This document shows, piece by piece, positions 25,253-33,836 of a stretch of 64,000 nt of DNA. The position numbers were made by a program, and so were the translations under genes. The stretch comes from Mesorhizobium loti R88b. GTDB lineage: Bacteria > Pseudomonadota > Alphaproteobacteria > Rhizobiales > Rhizobiaceae. The notes under the pieces were generated by a model. That model was not told the DNA's origin. It ran no database searches and worked only from the letters and a program-made list of their open reading frames with translations. The DNA lies in the NCBI RefSeq assembly GCF_013170845.1, contig NZ_CP033367.1, positions 3,411,001-3,475,000 on the forward strand, read 5' to 3'. Numbering within the stretch: position 1 is the first letter of the stretch; every line of letters begins with the position of its first letter.

Positions 25253-25849
25253 ATGGCCATCACCCCGCTCGATATCGCCAACATGGCGCTCGCCGTGCTC
25301 GACGAAGCGCCGATCGACAGTCTCGACCAGGACGTCAAGGCTGCACGGCTCCTCAACCTGCATTTCGACCTGACGCGAGAAGCAGAACTCGCCAAGTCGG
25401 CCTGGGTGTTCGCCATCCTGCGCGCCACGGTCGTGGGGGCGGCTACCGGCAGCGATTGCGGCCTGACCGTCGCCTATGAACTGCCGGCCGATTGCCTGCG
25501 GCCGCTGCCTTTGACCCACAATGGCGAACCCGATGGCGTGCCGATTTCGTGGCGCCAGGAGGCCGGGTTGATCTACTCCGATCAGCCGGGTCCGCTGACC
25601 ATCCGCTATATTGCTAACCTCACCGATCCCAACGATTGGGACGCGCTGTTCACCGAGGTGCTGGTCGCGGCGCTCGCCATCAAGGTGGCGCATCCGCTGA
25701 CCCACAAGTCGGGCATGATCGACATTGCCCGCGCGGCCTATGACCGGGCCTTGGATGCCGCCTTCAACGCCAATGCCGTGCAGCATGGCGGCCGGTTCTA
25801 CACCGCCTCCTGGTCCACCCAGCGCGGCGACAACAGGGTGACGCGCTGA
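25253..25849 (+). CDS. Tail tubular protein A, T7 gp11-like
   Basis: A 198-aa protein starting MAITPLDIANMALAVLDEAPI, with DVKAARLLNLHFDLTREAELAKSAWVFA and AYELPADCLRPLPL, the signature of the podovirus tail tube A (gatekeeper) family. It docks under the portal ring. It overlaps the next gene's original ATG by TGATG, so tail tubes A and B were co-translated. Confidence 0.85.
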   Translation: MAITPLDIANMALAVLDEAPIDSLDQDVKAARLLNLHFDLTREAELAKSAWVFAILRATVVGAATGSDCGLTVAYELPADCLRPLPLTHNGEPDGVPISWRQEAGLIYSDQPGPLTIRYIANLTDPNDWDALFTEVLVAALAIKVAHPLTHKSGMIDIARAAYDRALDAAFNANAVQHGGRFYTASWSTQRGDNRVTR

Positions 25850-25873
25850 TGACGACGCTCTATCCAGTCCAGG

Positions 25874-28291
25874 ATGTTTTTACATGCGCGCGCCTCGCTC
25901 GATTTCTATCGGGCGGCACTCGCCAGATGCGAAAACTTCGTCACGCTGCCGCATGGCGGCATCCGCAGGCGCGGCGGCACCTATTTCGTCGGCGAGGTCA
26001 AGACATCGGCGAAGAAAACGCGGCTCATCCCGTTCATCTTCTCGGCCGACCAGGCCTACGCGCTGGAATTCGGCGACCAGTATATCCGCGTCTACGCCTA
26101 TGGCGCGCGCGTCGGCACGGTGGAGGTGGCCTCGCCCTATCTCGAAGCCGACCTGTTCGAGCTACAATACGTGCAGTCCGCGGACCAGATGTGGATATCG
26201 CATCGCAACTACGTGCCGAAGGTGCTCACGCGGACCACTCACACGACGTGGACGCTTACCGATTTCGAATTTCTTGACGGGCCCTATGACCCGATCAACG
26301 ATACGGCGACGACGCTGAAACCAGCCAACACCGGCCACGCCACCCCGAAGATGACATCATCCTCGGCGCCAAGCGGCACAGTCACCGACGATGGTTCGGG
26401 TACAAGCTCGTGGAAGGTGTTCGACAGGGATATCACCGGCTCGGTGACAATGACGACAGGCAGCAGCGGCTTCCTGCAATACCAGTTCCCGAGCGGGCAG
26501 GGGAAAGTCGTCAACGCCTACTGGATCGCGGCTTCCGACAACGCAGCCAAATACGCTGATACTTCGACGCAGTGGACGCTCTATGGCTCCAATGACGGCG
26601 TCAATTATATCTCGCTCGACGGCAGGAGCGGCGAAAGGGGATGGTCCGGTTCGGAGGTTCGCTTCTACGAATTCCAGAACAAGGCGTCCTATGAGTACTA
26701 CAAGCTGTCCTTCTCCGGTGGCGGCGGCGATGATGCCACGAACACGTCGATCGCCGAGTTCGCGATGGCCGAGGCTGGCGATTCGATGGTGCCGTTCGAC
26801 CTGACCGCCTCCGCCACGGCTGGCATCAACGATGGTGCGGGTTTCCAGACAACCGATGTTGGCCGGGTGATCCGCCTGCTTGGCGCCGATAATGTCTGGC
26901 GCTGGGCCAAAATCACCAGCCGGACAAGCGCCACGGTGGTCAAGATCAGGCTTTACGGTCATGCGCTGCCCGACCTGTCGCCGATCACACGCTGGCGGCT
27001 CGGCACCTTCGTGCCCGGCAAATATGTCGAGAGCGGTTCGCTCTATGAGGAACGCCTCGCCTTCAGCCGGAAATTCTCGGTCTATGCCTCTGCCACCGGC
27101 GACTTCGACAATTTCGCCCTGGGCGAGAAGGATGACGATGCGCTGGAGTTTATCCAGGCCGGCGGCGGCCAGGCCAACGACATCGTCTGGATCGCCGATT
27201 CGGACGGCGCGCTTTTGATCGGCACTTCGGGTGGTGTGCGGGCGCTGTCGGGTTCGGGCATCGACGAAGCGCTGACGCCGTCCTCGTTCAAGAACCGGCG
27301 CTCGCGCACCTTCGGCTGCGCTCGTATCCGCCCTGTCGATGCCGGCCAGTCGTTCCTCTATGTCACGCGCTCGCGCAAATCGATCGCCGAGCTGACGCAG
27401 ACCGCGCAGAGCCGTTTCACGTCGGACGATGTCGGCCAGATTTCCGAGCATATTCCCAAGCAAGGCGTGGTCGAGCTGGCCTTCCAGACCGACCCCGATC
27501 CGCTGCTGTGGTTCCCGCTCGATAATGGCGAGCTGGGCGGCTATACTCATCAGCCATCCCAGGAAGTCAGGGGTATGCACCGGCATCGCCTGGGAGGCGC
27601 TTTCGGTGGGGCCGATTGGGCCGTTGTGGAAAGTGCCGCGGTGACCCCTGGCCAGGACGGCAATGACGACCTCTGGCTGGTGGTCAAGCGCACCATTGGC
27701 GGCGTGACCCAGCGCTATATCGAGATCAAGACCGCGCCGTTCGAATATGGCGCCATCGCTGATGCGTTCGAAGTCGATTGCGGGCTGACCTATACGGGTC
27801 TTGCTGTCACCACGGTGGGAGGCGCCATGCATCTCGCCGGCCAGTCCGTCGATGTGCTGGCCGACGGCAACGTCTATCGCGGCCTGACCGTCAGCGGCGG
27901 CGGCACGGTGACGCTGCCGGGCGGCGCGACCGCCGCCAAATGGCAGCTTGGCCTGCCCTATGCGGCTGGCGCCGACACGCTGGAGCTCGATGTCGGCGGC
28001 CGCGACGGGTCCATCATCGGCCGCCGCAAGAAGGTGGCCAAGGTGATCCTGTCGCTGCTGGAGACAGACACCACGGGGCTTGAGGTGCAGTCCTTCATGC
28101 GCGGCCGCTGGGAACCGGTGCGCATGCCCTCGATCGTCGCGCCCGACGGAGGGGCAACGCTGTTCACCGGCAATGTCGAGGTTCCGATCGACGACAGCTG
28201 GGAAGGGCAGGGCCGGGTGCGGATCCGTCACGTCAACCCGACGCCCTGCACGATCAGGGCGTTCACACCGGTGTTCGACGCCGAGCCCTAG
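25874..28291 (+). CDS. Tail tubular protein B, T7 gp12-like, N-terminally altered
   Basis: Predicted 805 aa. The native start is the ATG at 25849 (MTTLYPVQDVFT), but that frame shifts away after 12 codons; the family sequence (LHARASLDFYRAALARCENF) is in the 25874 frame. A short deletion has therefore removed the usual R-G-E-[LV]-S-P-R joint, and translation would have to start at an internal ATG. Residues 155-300 form an inserted discoidin (F5/8 type C)-like domain (SGFLQYQFPSGQG, YWIAASDNA, STQWTLYGSNDG, YEYYKLSF). The remainder (SLYEERLAFSRKFSVY, DALEFIQAGGG) is typical of gp12. It forms the tail nozzle. Confidence 0.8.
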   Translation: MFLHARASLDFYRAALARCENFVTLPHGGIRRRGGTYFVGEVKTSAKKTRLIPFIFSADQAYALEFGDQYIRVYAYGARVGTVEVASPYLEADLFELQYVQSADQMWISHRNYVPKVLTRTTHTTWTLTDFEFLDGPYDPINDTATTLKPANTGHATPKMTSSSAPSGTVTDDGSGTSSWKVFDRDITGSVTMTTGSSGFLQYQFPSGQGKVVNAYWIAASDNAAKYADTSTQWTLYGSNDGVNYISLDGRSGERGWSGSEVRFYEFQNKASYEYYKLSFSGGGGDDATNTSIAEFAMAEAGDSMVPFDLTASATAGINDGAGFQTTDVGRVIRLLGADNVWRWAKITSRTSATVVKIRLYGHALPDLSPITRWRLGTFVPGKYVESGSLYEERLAFSRKFSVYASATGDFDNFALGEKDDDALEFIQAGGGQANDIVWIADSDGALLIGTSGGVRALSGSGIDEALTPSSFKNRRSRTFGCARIRPVDAGQSFLYVTRSRKSIAELTQTAQSRFTSDDVGQISEHIPKQGVVELAFQTDPDPLLWFPLDNGELGGYTHQPSQEVRGMHRHRLGGAFGGADWAVVESAAVTPGQDGNDDLWLVVKRTIGGVTQRYIEIKTAPFEYGAIADAFEVDCGLTYTGLAVTTVGGAMHLAGQSVDVLADGNVYRGLTVSGGGTVTLPGGATAAKWQLGLPYAAGADTLELDVGGRDGSIIGRRKKVAKVILSLLETDTTGLEVQSFMRGRWEPVRMPSIVAPDGGATLFTGNVEVPIDDSWEGQGRVRIRHVNPTPCTIRAFTPVFDAEP

Positions 28292-28303
28292 TTAAAGCCG
28301 CCG

Positions 28304-28345
28304 ATCTCCCCCACAGGTGGGGAGATTGGCAGCTTCGCGGACCGC
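28304..28345. repeat. Short palindromic intergenic repeat
   Basis: CCGATCTCCCCCACAGGTGGGGAGATTGGC forms a hairpin. Close relatives occur near 25100 (with CGGGGAGATTGGCCGC) and 59350 (CTCAAGTGGGGAGATTGGC). Confidence 0.5.
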
Positions 28346-28372
28346 TCCACTCTCCTCATAAGGACCTCACCC

Positions 28373-29044
28373 GTGACCACATCCCCCCATGCCGAACAAC
28401 TCGGCAGGGCGCGGACGGCTGCCGAATACGCTGCCGTCATCGCCTTGCTCGACACCGACCTCAACGACGCGCGCACCCGCAAGAGCGAACTGGCGAAAGC
28501 CGAGGACCGCGCGGTCTTCGGTGATGGCGACCTCGCTGCCGCGCGCGCCGCGCTCGACGATTGCAACGACCAGATCGCGCTCCTGGAAAAGACCATCGAT
28601 GCCGCCGGCAAGCGCCGCGCGGAGGCGGCGCGCGGCGAAGCCCGTGCCGACATTGCCGCGCTTGGCGAGGAGATCAAGGCCAGGTCCGTTGTGCTTGGCC
28701 AGCGCTGGCGCAGCGTTCACCGGCTGGTCGAGCAATTGCGTCAGGACTTGTTCGAGGCCGATGCGCTCGCCCGCTCCATCGCCACCGCCAACGGCCTGTT
28801 CGACGCCGCCGGCGTCGCCGACCTCAAAGTCAATTTGACCACGGCCCGCCGCGCAGCGATGGCCGGCGCGCGGGCCGCCCCACCGGCGCGGCTCAGCCGG
28901 CCGGCGCTGCAGGCGGACAGGATGCTGCTCTCCTTCCTCAGCCCCGGCGGCGCGCTCGATCCACGCCCGGCGCTCGGCGCGCCGGTGGACGGCATCAAAA
29001 GCAAATTCATTCCCGCAAGCCCCTCCTTGAGCGAACGAGGCTGA
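28373..29044 (+). CDS. Coiled-coil phage protein, 223 aa
   Basis: GTG start with AAGGA upstream. The first 150 residues are an uninterrupted Ala/Glu/Arg-rich coiled coil (LDTDLNDARTRKSELAKAEDRA, DQIALLEKTIDAAGKRRAEAARGEAR); the C-terminus is loop-rich. It lies between tail tube B and the gp14-like gene, where podoviruses encode internal virion or tail assembly proteins. The precise role is unknown. Confidence 0.6.
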   Translation: MTTSPHAEQLGRARTAAEYAAVIALLDTDLNDARTRKSELAKAEDRAVFGDGDLAAARAALDDCNDQIALLEKTIDAAGKRRAEAARGEARADIAALGEEIKARSVVLGQRWRSVHRLVEQLRQDLFEADALARSIATANGLFDAAGVADLKVNLTTARRAAMAGARAAPPARLSRPALQADRMLLSFLSPGGALDPRPALGAPVDGIKSKFIPASPSLSERG

Positions 29045-29047
29045 ACC

Positions 29048-29572
29048 ATGTGCACACTAGCCCTTATCGGCACGGTTCTTTCGGTCGGCGGCGCGCTGGT
29101 CGAAGGCCAGCAGCAGAAGCAGATGGCCGACTATCAGGCCAAGGCCTACGAACAGCAGGCGCAGGCGGAGGCGCAAAGTGCGGCTTTCGAGCAGAGCCAG
29201 GAGCGCCACAAGCAGGACCTGCTGCAGGCGCAGGCGCGCGCCCAGGCCGGCGCCTCGGGCGTCGCGATTGCCGGCTCGCCGATCGAGGTGCTGGCGGCAA
29301 ACGCCAGGCAGGGCCAGCTCGACATCAAGGCGATCCAGTACGGCTCGCAGCTGCGCCAGAACAATCTCAACACCCAGGCCGCCATCTCGCGCTTCTCCGG
29401 CAAGCAGGCGGTGACGGCGTCGATCTTCAAGGCGGGCGGCAATCTCGTCGATGGTCTGTCGAAAATCTACGACCCATCCAAGGCGGCCGCGACGGGCTCC
29501 GGCGCCGTCGCGGGCCGGTCGGTCATCTTCGGCAACTCGCCCCTCCGGGCTCTATGGGCAGGGAATAACTAG
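29048..29572 (+). CDS. Internal virion protein B, T7 gp14-like
   Basis: A 174-aa protein with a short hydrophobic start (ALIGTVLSVGGALVEG), then a long Gln/Ala-rich helix (QQKQMADYQAKAYEQQAQAEAQS) and the conserved SGVAIAGSPIEVLAANARQGQLD motif, all typical of podovirus gp14-type ejection proteins that enter the host envelope at infection. Its last 84 codons are duplicated at 33837-34090 and a 20-bp piece at 37487. Confidence 0.8.
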   Translation: MCTLALIGTVLSVGGALVEGQQQKQMADYQAKAYEQQAQAEAQSAAFEQSQERHKQDLLQAQARAQAGASGVAIAGSPIEVLAANARQGQLDIKAIQYGSQLRQNNLNTQAAISRFSGKQAVTASIFKAGGNLVDGLSKIYDPSKAAATGSGAVAGRSVIFGNSPLRALWAGNN

Positions 29573-30167
29573 ATGGCGACCAGCCCTCTTCAGCTCGCCC
29601 AGCGTCGGCTCAATACGGGCGATGCTGTCTCCAACCTCTAGGAATCGCCTGTCGGCGACAGACCGCGAGCCGGTTTCGGCAGGCCGACGAGACGACCCGC
29701 ATGGTTGGCACGCGACGCACGGCGCAGCGGCAGCTGCGCCGCCGCGGTCCGCTTCGTGACATCCACTAGCCGGTTTGGCCGGCCACTAGCGGTCCGTGAA
29801 CGCCGGGTGCCTTGAAGGCCGCGACCCCAAGCACAATCCGCCGATCCACCACCCTCGGATCCCTCAATCGCGCTCCGCAAGGAGCGTGTCCGCGCGCGCA
29901 ACCAACGGTGCAGAGCACATGACAATCTTCACGGAAATCACGCTCCGACGCCCGCCCCAGGCCGCGATGTATGCGGATGCGACCGGGCCATTTTCCGGGC
30001 CGGCGACGCAGCCGTACACGATGCTCGGCACGCAGTCGCCATCGAACTCCCTCGCGGATGACCTGCTCGTCAGGCTCGCCGGTCGGCATGGAGCGGGGAC
30101 GCAGGAAGGATCGGAGTTCTGGGGAATCACCAGCGCCGATGTACAGGCCGCCGGCGCTGCCATGTCT
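29319..30167. repeat. Direct repeat of about 850 bp, copy 1
   Basis: Covers the 3' end of the gp14-like gene, the following ATGGCGACCAGCCC reading frame (closed by TAG at 29639) and the first 83 codons of module B. Copy 2 is at 33837-34688, at a constant offset of 4518 bp through the gp14 part. Identity is high in the gp14 part and lower in the module N-terminus. Confidence 0.85.
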
Positions 30168-31712
30168 GGGGCGAAGGAGGACCGCGTCGGCAGGCGGACG
30201 CCCGATGAAATGGTGGCGCAGGCGTTTGGGGACGACCTTCCGCAAGAAGAACAGGCCGCGCTGACCCGACAGGCACAGGCGGCCAGTACCGCTCAGCAGG
30301 TTGAACTTCGCACCAAAATCGGTCTCGCCGAACGGAACGCACCGGACGCCATCGCACGGAATGGCGCCTACGCCGGCAAGATGCCTGGTCGGGATGCGTT
30401 CAGGATCGCCTACGGCCTCGACGAGGGCGACAAACGCTTCCAGGATTTCGATTGGCGAGCGGAGGTCGGCAGGCAGGTTTTCGGCATGCGCACCATGCCG
30501 AGCCAGGCGATCCACGCAGCGCTACGCGATGCCGACCCCGGACCAGGCAGTTCCGAGGAAGAACGGGCACGATTTCGGACTACCGCTGCTGCCCTCAAAA
30601 CACTGGGCATGAGGCGGGCAGACCCTGCTGGCTATGTTCGCGAGATCTTTCCCAATGTCGATGCCGCATGGAGTGCGGCGACGCGTCCGGACAGCAAGCC
30701 GGAGAATGGCGATGCGGAGGCGTACAAATGGGCCATTGCCCTCTCCGTTGCGGCCCAAAGGCAACTGGGCGTTGAAAATCCCCAACCCCTGCCAAGTGCC
30801 GTTCTCCAAAGCCTAGTCGAGGCCTTCGGCAACGAAGATGTCTCGCAGGCTGAAAAAGCGGGCGTCCTGCATGACCTTCTGGCAGCCGCGCGTGATCCGA
30901 CAATTCGTGACGCCCTGTCTCAGCAATTCGATCAAGCTGGCCTTGCTGGGTCGGCTCAAGTCGACCCGATCGTCACAGCCGCGACAGGACGGCCTCCGTC
31001 AGCGCCGCCTGGCGAGGCCCGGTCTGCTTTCCAACAAGTTGCGGAGGACTTCGGCGACTATCTGAGCGAGGGGTTCGAGTCCTTAGGCCGCATCCCGCAT
31101 GACATTAGGCTGGGTCTCCAGGATCTGCGCGATTCCCCTTGGGGCTTCCTTGAGCAACTGCCGGCTACCCCCGGCTCGGGGGCGGCTGCTGAAGGGCGCT
31201 TAGCATTAGAGGCAGTCAGCGAAGCCGTTGCAAAAGGCTTGGCCATAGTCCGTGGCGGAACGGGCAGGTTTGCCAAGCCGCTAGAGGAGTTTGCAACCAG
31301 CGGTTCGCGCGCAGCATCGGACCTCTCGGCAGAAGGGAGCGTGGCGCGCCAGGCTGTCGATGCGGAGTCTCGTGCAATAAATGCAGCAAATGAGGCCGCC
31401 TACCGCCTGAGTACTGGCGTAAAGGCCGACAAGGCTAAGCTTCTTGAGATAATAAAGTCAATCTCGAGAGACCCTTCAAAGATAAAATATGCAGGAGCAT
31501 CGTTTGGCAAGTCTCTTTCAAAGAATTACCGCAAAACATTTCTCGACGCGAACCCGAAACTGGAGGGTGAAGTTGTGGTTCACCACGCGGCTGAGCAGCA
31601 AATCTTACACAGATATCTCGGGGTCGTGACCGAAGAGGAGATGCACTCACTTCAAAATCTGCGGGGAATTCCTAAGAATTTGGACAATCTTTTGCACAAC
31701 AAAATTTTTTGA
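29919..31712 (+). CDS. Module B: internal-virion-like N-terminus fused to a His-rich toxin domain, broken by a stop
   Basis: Predicted 597 aa. Residues 1-85 match modules A and C (MYADATGPF, SLADDLLVRLAG, GITSADVQA). The middle (FRIAYGLDEGDKRFQDF, DPAGYVREIFPNVDAAW, AQRQLGVENPQPLP) is internal-virion-like. The last 70 residues carry VVVHHAAEQQILHRY and MHSLQNLRGIPKN, as in the catalytic end of polymorphic toxins. An in-frame TGA at 31710 stops it; the same frame continues 39 more codons (FEWDEFYASHPKPT to HLFNPPIGG) to TAATG at the immunity start, so the original gene ended at 31832. Inactivation or read-through are both possible. Confidence 0.75.
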   Translation: MTIFTEITLRRPPQAAMYADATGPFSGPATQPYTMLGTQSPSNSLADDLLVRLAGRHGAGTQEGSEFWGITSADVQAAGAAMSGAKEDRVGRRTPDEMVAQAFGDDLPQEEQAALTRQAQAASTAQQVELRTKIGLAERNAPDAIARNGAYAGKMPGRDAFRIAYGLDEGDKRFQDFDWRAEVGRQVFGMRTMPSQAIHAALRDADPGPGSSEEERARFRTTAAALKTLGMRRADPAGYVREIFPNVDAAWSAATRPDSKPENGDAEAYKWAIALSVAAQRQLGVENPQPLPSAVLQSLVEAFGNEDVSQAEKAGVLHDLLAAARDPTIRDALSQQFDQAGLAGSAQVDPIVTAATGRPPSAPPGEARSAFQQVAEDFGDYLSEGFESLGRIPHDIRLGLQDLRDSPWGFLEQLPATPGSGAAAEGRLALEAVSEAVAKGLAIVRGGTGRFAKPLEEFATSGSRAASDLSAEGSVARQAVDAESRAINAANEAAYRLSTGVKADKAKLLEIIKSISRDPSKIKYAGASFGKSLSKNYRKTFLDANPKLEGEVVVHHAAEQQILHRYLGVVTEEEMHSLQNLRGIPKNLDNLLHNKIF

Positions 31713-31831
31713 TTCGAGTGGGACGAATTTTATGCGTCGCATCCTAAGCCCACTCGTCAACAGGTGCTGGACTATGTTGCGTATATCGACAAAAAATACG
31801 GACATCTGTTCAACCCTCCAATAGGTGGATA

Positions 31832-32257
31832 ATGCAGTATTTCTATATCAGACCTGATGTGGCTGGTGGGCTTGGCAAAAACACCGTTTTGGACCCCAGT
31901 GTCCATCCTCCAATTGTGACCAAGCTTCATTATGTGGTAGAGGGCTGGAGCGGTGATGTGCTGATTACGACGTTCCCGTGTTACCTCGTAACCGAAGAAA
32001 CACGGCGCGCATTGCGGAAGATAGGCTTTTCAGGTGCGACGTTCGCTGAAGCCGAAGTGACGACATCCGAAGAGTTTCATGAATATCAACCTGGGCAGGA
32101 ACTTCCACCTTTCGTCTGGTTGAAAGTGAATGGGAAGGCTGGCCGCGACGACTTCGGGATCGCAGCAAACTATCGCCTTGTCATCTCGAAACGCATTCTC
32201 GATTTGTTGGAATCAATGGGGATACCGTTTGCTGTGGTCGAGCCTTACCAACAGTAA
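31832..32257 (+). CDS. Candidate immunity protein of module B, 141 aa
   Basis: Its ATG overlaps the original toxin stop (TAATG), the usual coupling of toxin and immunity genes. It starts MQYFYIRPDVAGGLGKNTVL and contains HYVVEGWSGDVLITTFPCYLV and PFVWLKVNGKAGRDDFGIA. I recall this as a family of about 140 aa seen beside polymorphic toxins, but cannot name a domain. It is soluble, consistent with a cytoplasmic target for the toxin. Confidence 0.65.
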   Translation: MQYFYIRPDVAGGLGKNTVLDPSVHPPIVTKLHYVVEGWSGDVLITTFPCYLVTEETRRALRKIGFSGATFAEAEVTTSEEFHEYQPGQELPPFVWLKVNGKAGRDDFGIAANYRLVISKRILDLLESMGIPFAVVEPYQQ

Positions 32258-32427
32258 CGAGATCGCGCTTTTGTTGTCGCGGCGACACAGCACTGACCGG
32301 CGTCTCCAGCGAAGTTTTGCGGTGGTTCGATCGACGCCTCCAACAAGACCTTTCTGCCTCGCGATGTTCATCGATAACAGGCTACGCCATGGTGGAAGCA
32401 GTTGCTGAAGTACCTGGGAGGATAGCA

Positions 32428-32823
32428 GTGGGATCTCGTTTGACCGAGGGCCAGTTCGATCCACCGGCTGAAGCTGCAATTGTCGATGGCCTGTCCGCAA
32501 GCCTGGGAGTGACGCTGCCCAAGGATTACACCGATTTCCTTAGGGAGCATAATGGAGGTGAAGGCTTCATCGGCGACAACTATATCATTTTTTTCAAAGC
32601 CGAAGAGTTGGCAGATTTCAATCGAGAATATGAGGTTGAGAAATACGCACCAGGCATCCTGTTGTTTGCGTCAAATGGAGGAGGGGAGGCCTATGGCTTC
32701 GACACCCACGATGTGGAAATGCCAATCGTGCGCATCCCTTTTGTATTTATGGAACGGCAATCCGCCGAGACGATAGCGCGAGACCTAGCCGACCTATTTG
32801 CTACGCTGGAGGACTTGAAATGA
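32428..32823 (+). CDS. SMI1/KNR4-family immunity protein
   Basis: Predicted 131 aa. I chose the GTG at 32428 because GGGAGGA lies 5 nt before it. It has the SUKH core: LGVTLPKDYTDFLREHNGGEGFIGDNYIIFFKAEELADFN, then APGILLFASNGGGEAYGFD and the hydrophobic strand MPIVRIPFVF. SUKH proteins neutralise nuclease-type toxins by direct binding. Whether it pairs with module B or with a lost toxin is unclear, as another immunity gene lies between. Confidence 0.85.
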   Translation: MGSRLTEGQFDPPAEAAIVDGLSASLGVTLPKDYTDFLREHNGGEGFIGDNYIIFFKAEELADFNREYEVEKYAPGILLFASNGGGEAYGFDTHDVEMPIVRIPFVFMERQSAETIARDLADLFATLEDLK

Positions 32824-33026
32824 GCGTCCAAGATACAGATTCGCGCTCCAAGGGCATGGAATTGTTCGAGGTCAAACCGATTGCGGTTGGCGGCGATCCA
32901 GTCAGTTTGGAGAATAAGATCTGGTTGACCAGACAAGAGCATTTTCAAGTGGTGCGCTTCTGGAATCGAACTATTGAAACTCAGGGTAAGGCTGCGCAAG
33001 AAGGAGCGGCTCGGGCAGATGGATAA
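32820..33026 (+). CDS. Small protein coupled to the SMI1/KNR4 gene, 68 aa
   Basis: ATGA overlap with the SUKH gene. It contains FEVKPIAVGGDPVSLENKIWL and HFQVVRFWNRTIE, a motif I recall as a short conserved partner of SUKH immunity genes. No signal peptide or membrane segment. It is probably an accessory immunity subunit. Confidence 0.55.
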   Translation: MSVQDTDSRSKGMELFEVKPIAVGGDPVSLENKIWLTRQEHFQVVRFWNRTIETQGKAAQEGAARADG

Positions 33027-33204
33027 GGCGCGGAGAGCGCCGACGATGCGTTTTGGTTGATCGTTGCGAAAGTCTACGAACACCTAGTTTGATGCAACTC
33101 ATCCCTAGATGTCGCCGCGACTAGGGTCGAACCAAATAAACTGACGGTTGGAAAATAGTGCGATTTCACTGTAGTCAGGGCCGGCCACATAAAGCGGCAT
33201 AAGG

Positions 33205-33729
33205 ATGCCGGTGACCACTCACGCTTGGCCAGACAAAGGTGGCAAGGGAGTTAGCCTGGAAAACAATGCCAAACCCGACTTGAGCAGCGTCACACGCCTG
33301 CCCCCGGCCAATATCAGCACCGGTGACGATGAGCTTGATTCTGCCCGGCTCGAGGCGCGCCATTATCTCGAATTCTACACCTGGGTGTTGTCCATCAAGG
33401 GCGAGTATCTCGGATATGGCGCTGAAGGCATTGTCTATATTTTTCTGTTCGAGATTGAGCCGGGAAGGCCAGACGTGCCGGAATGGATTTGGGTGATCGT
33501 GGGCGATGTGCCTCCGACATATATCCCGGCCGACGACACCAGGACGCCATTTGAGGCGTTGGATGGCTATATCGGCGCCCTTGAAGATTGGGTCGAAGCT
33601 GCACGCCGCGGGAAGTCCGTGGCGAAATTGATACCAGTCAATGTCGACGCGACGCCCGCCAATGCCGAAATGCTGGCCGGTCGCCTCAGATTTCTCGACG
33701 AGAAAATCTTGCCGGAGCTCAAGAGATAG
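33205..33729 (+). CDS. Hypothetical protein, 174 aa, probable orphan immunity
   Basis: A soluble protein with YLEFYTWVLSIKGEYLGYGAEGIVYIFLFEIEPG, VPEWIWVIVGDVPPTYIP and the end LAGRLRFLDEKILPELK. I recall similar proteins of this length in rhizobia, often in accessory regions, without known function. It closes the module B cluster and is followed by an intrinsic terminator at 33773. Confidence 0.55.
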   Translation: MPVTTHAWPDKGGKGVSLENNAKPDLSSVTRLPPANISTGDDELDSARLEARHYLEFYTWVLSIKGEYLGYGAEGIVYIFLFEIEPGRPDVPEWIWVIVGDVPPTYIPADDTRTPFEALDGYIGALEDWVEAARRGKSVAKLIPVNVDATPANAEMLAGRLRFLDEKILPELKR

Positions 33730-33772
33730 GACGCACGGATGCGGCAGTTCTATCCAGACGTTTCCTAACCCC

Positions 33773-33800
33773 AAGCCTCGCTTTCGCGGGGCTTTTTTTC
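33773..33800 (+). terminator. Intrinsic terminator ending module B cluster
   Basis: AAGCCTCGC / GCGGGGCTT with a TTTC loop (one T-G pair) followed by seven T. The same terminator sequence recurs at 37425, just after module C. Confidence 0.8.
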
Positions 33801-33836
33801 ACGGAGCATAGCCCGCCCCGTGAGTGCCGTGCGGGG

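Noticed and set aside
26357..28231. 624-codon antisense frame in tail tube B
   Set aside because: Shadow of the coding strand; the sense protein has recognisable tail motifs and the antisense none.
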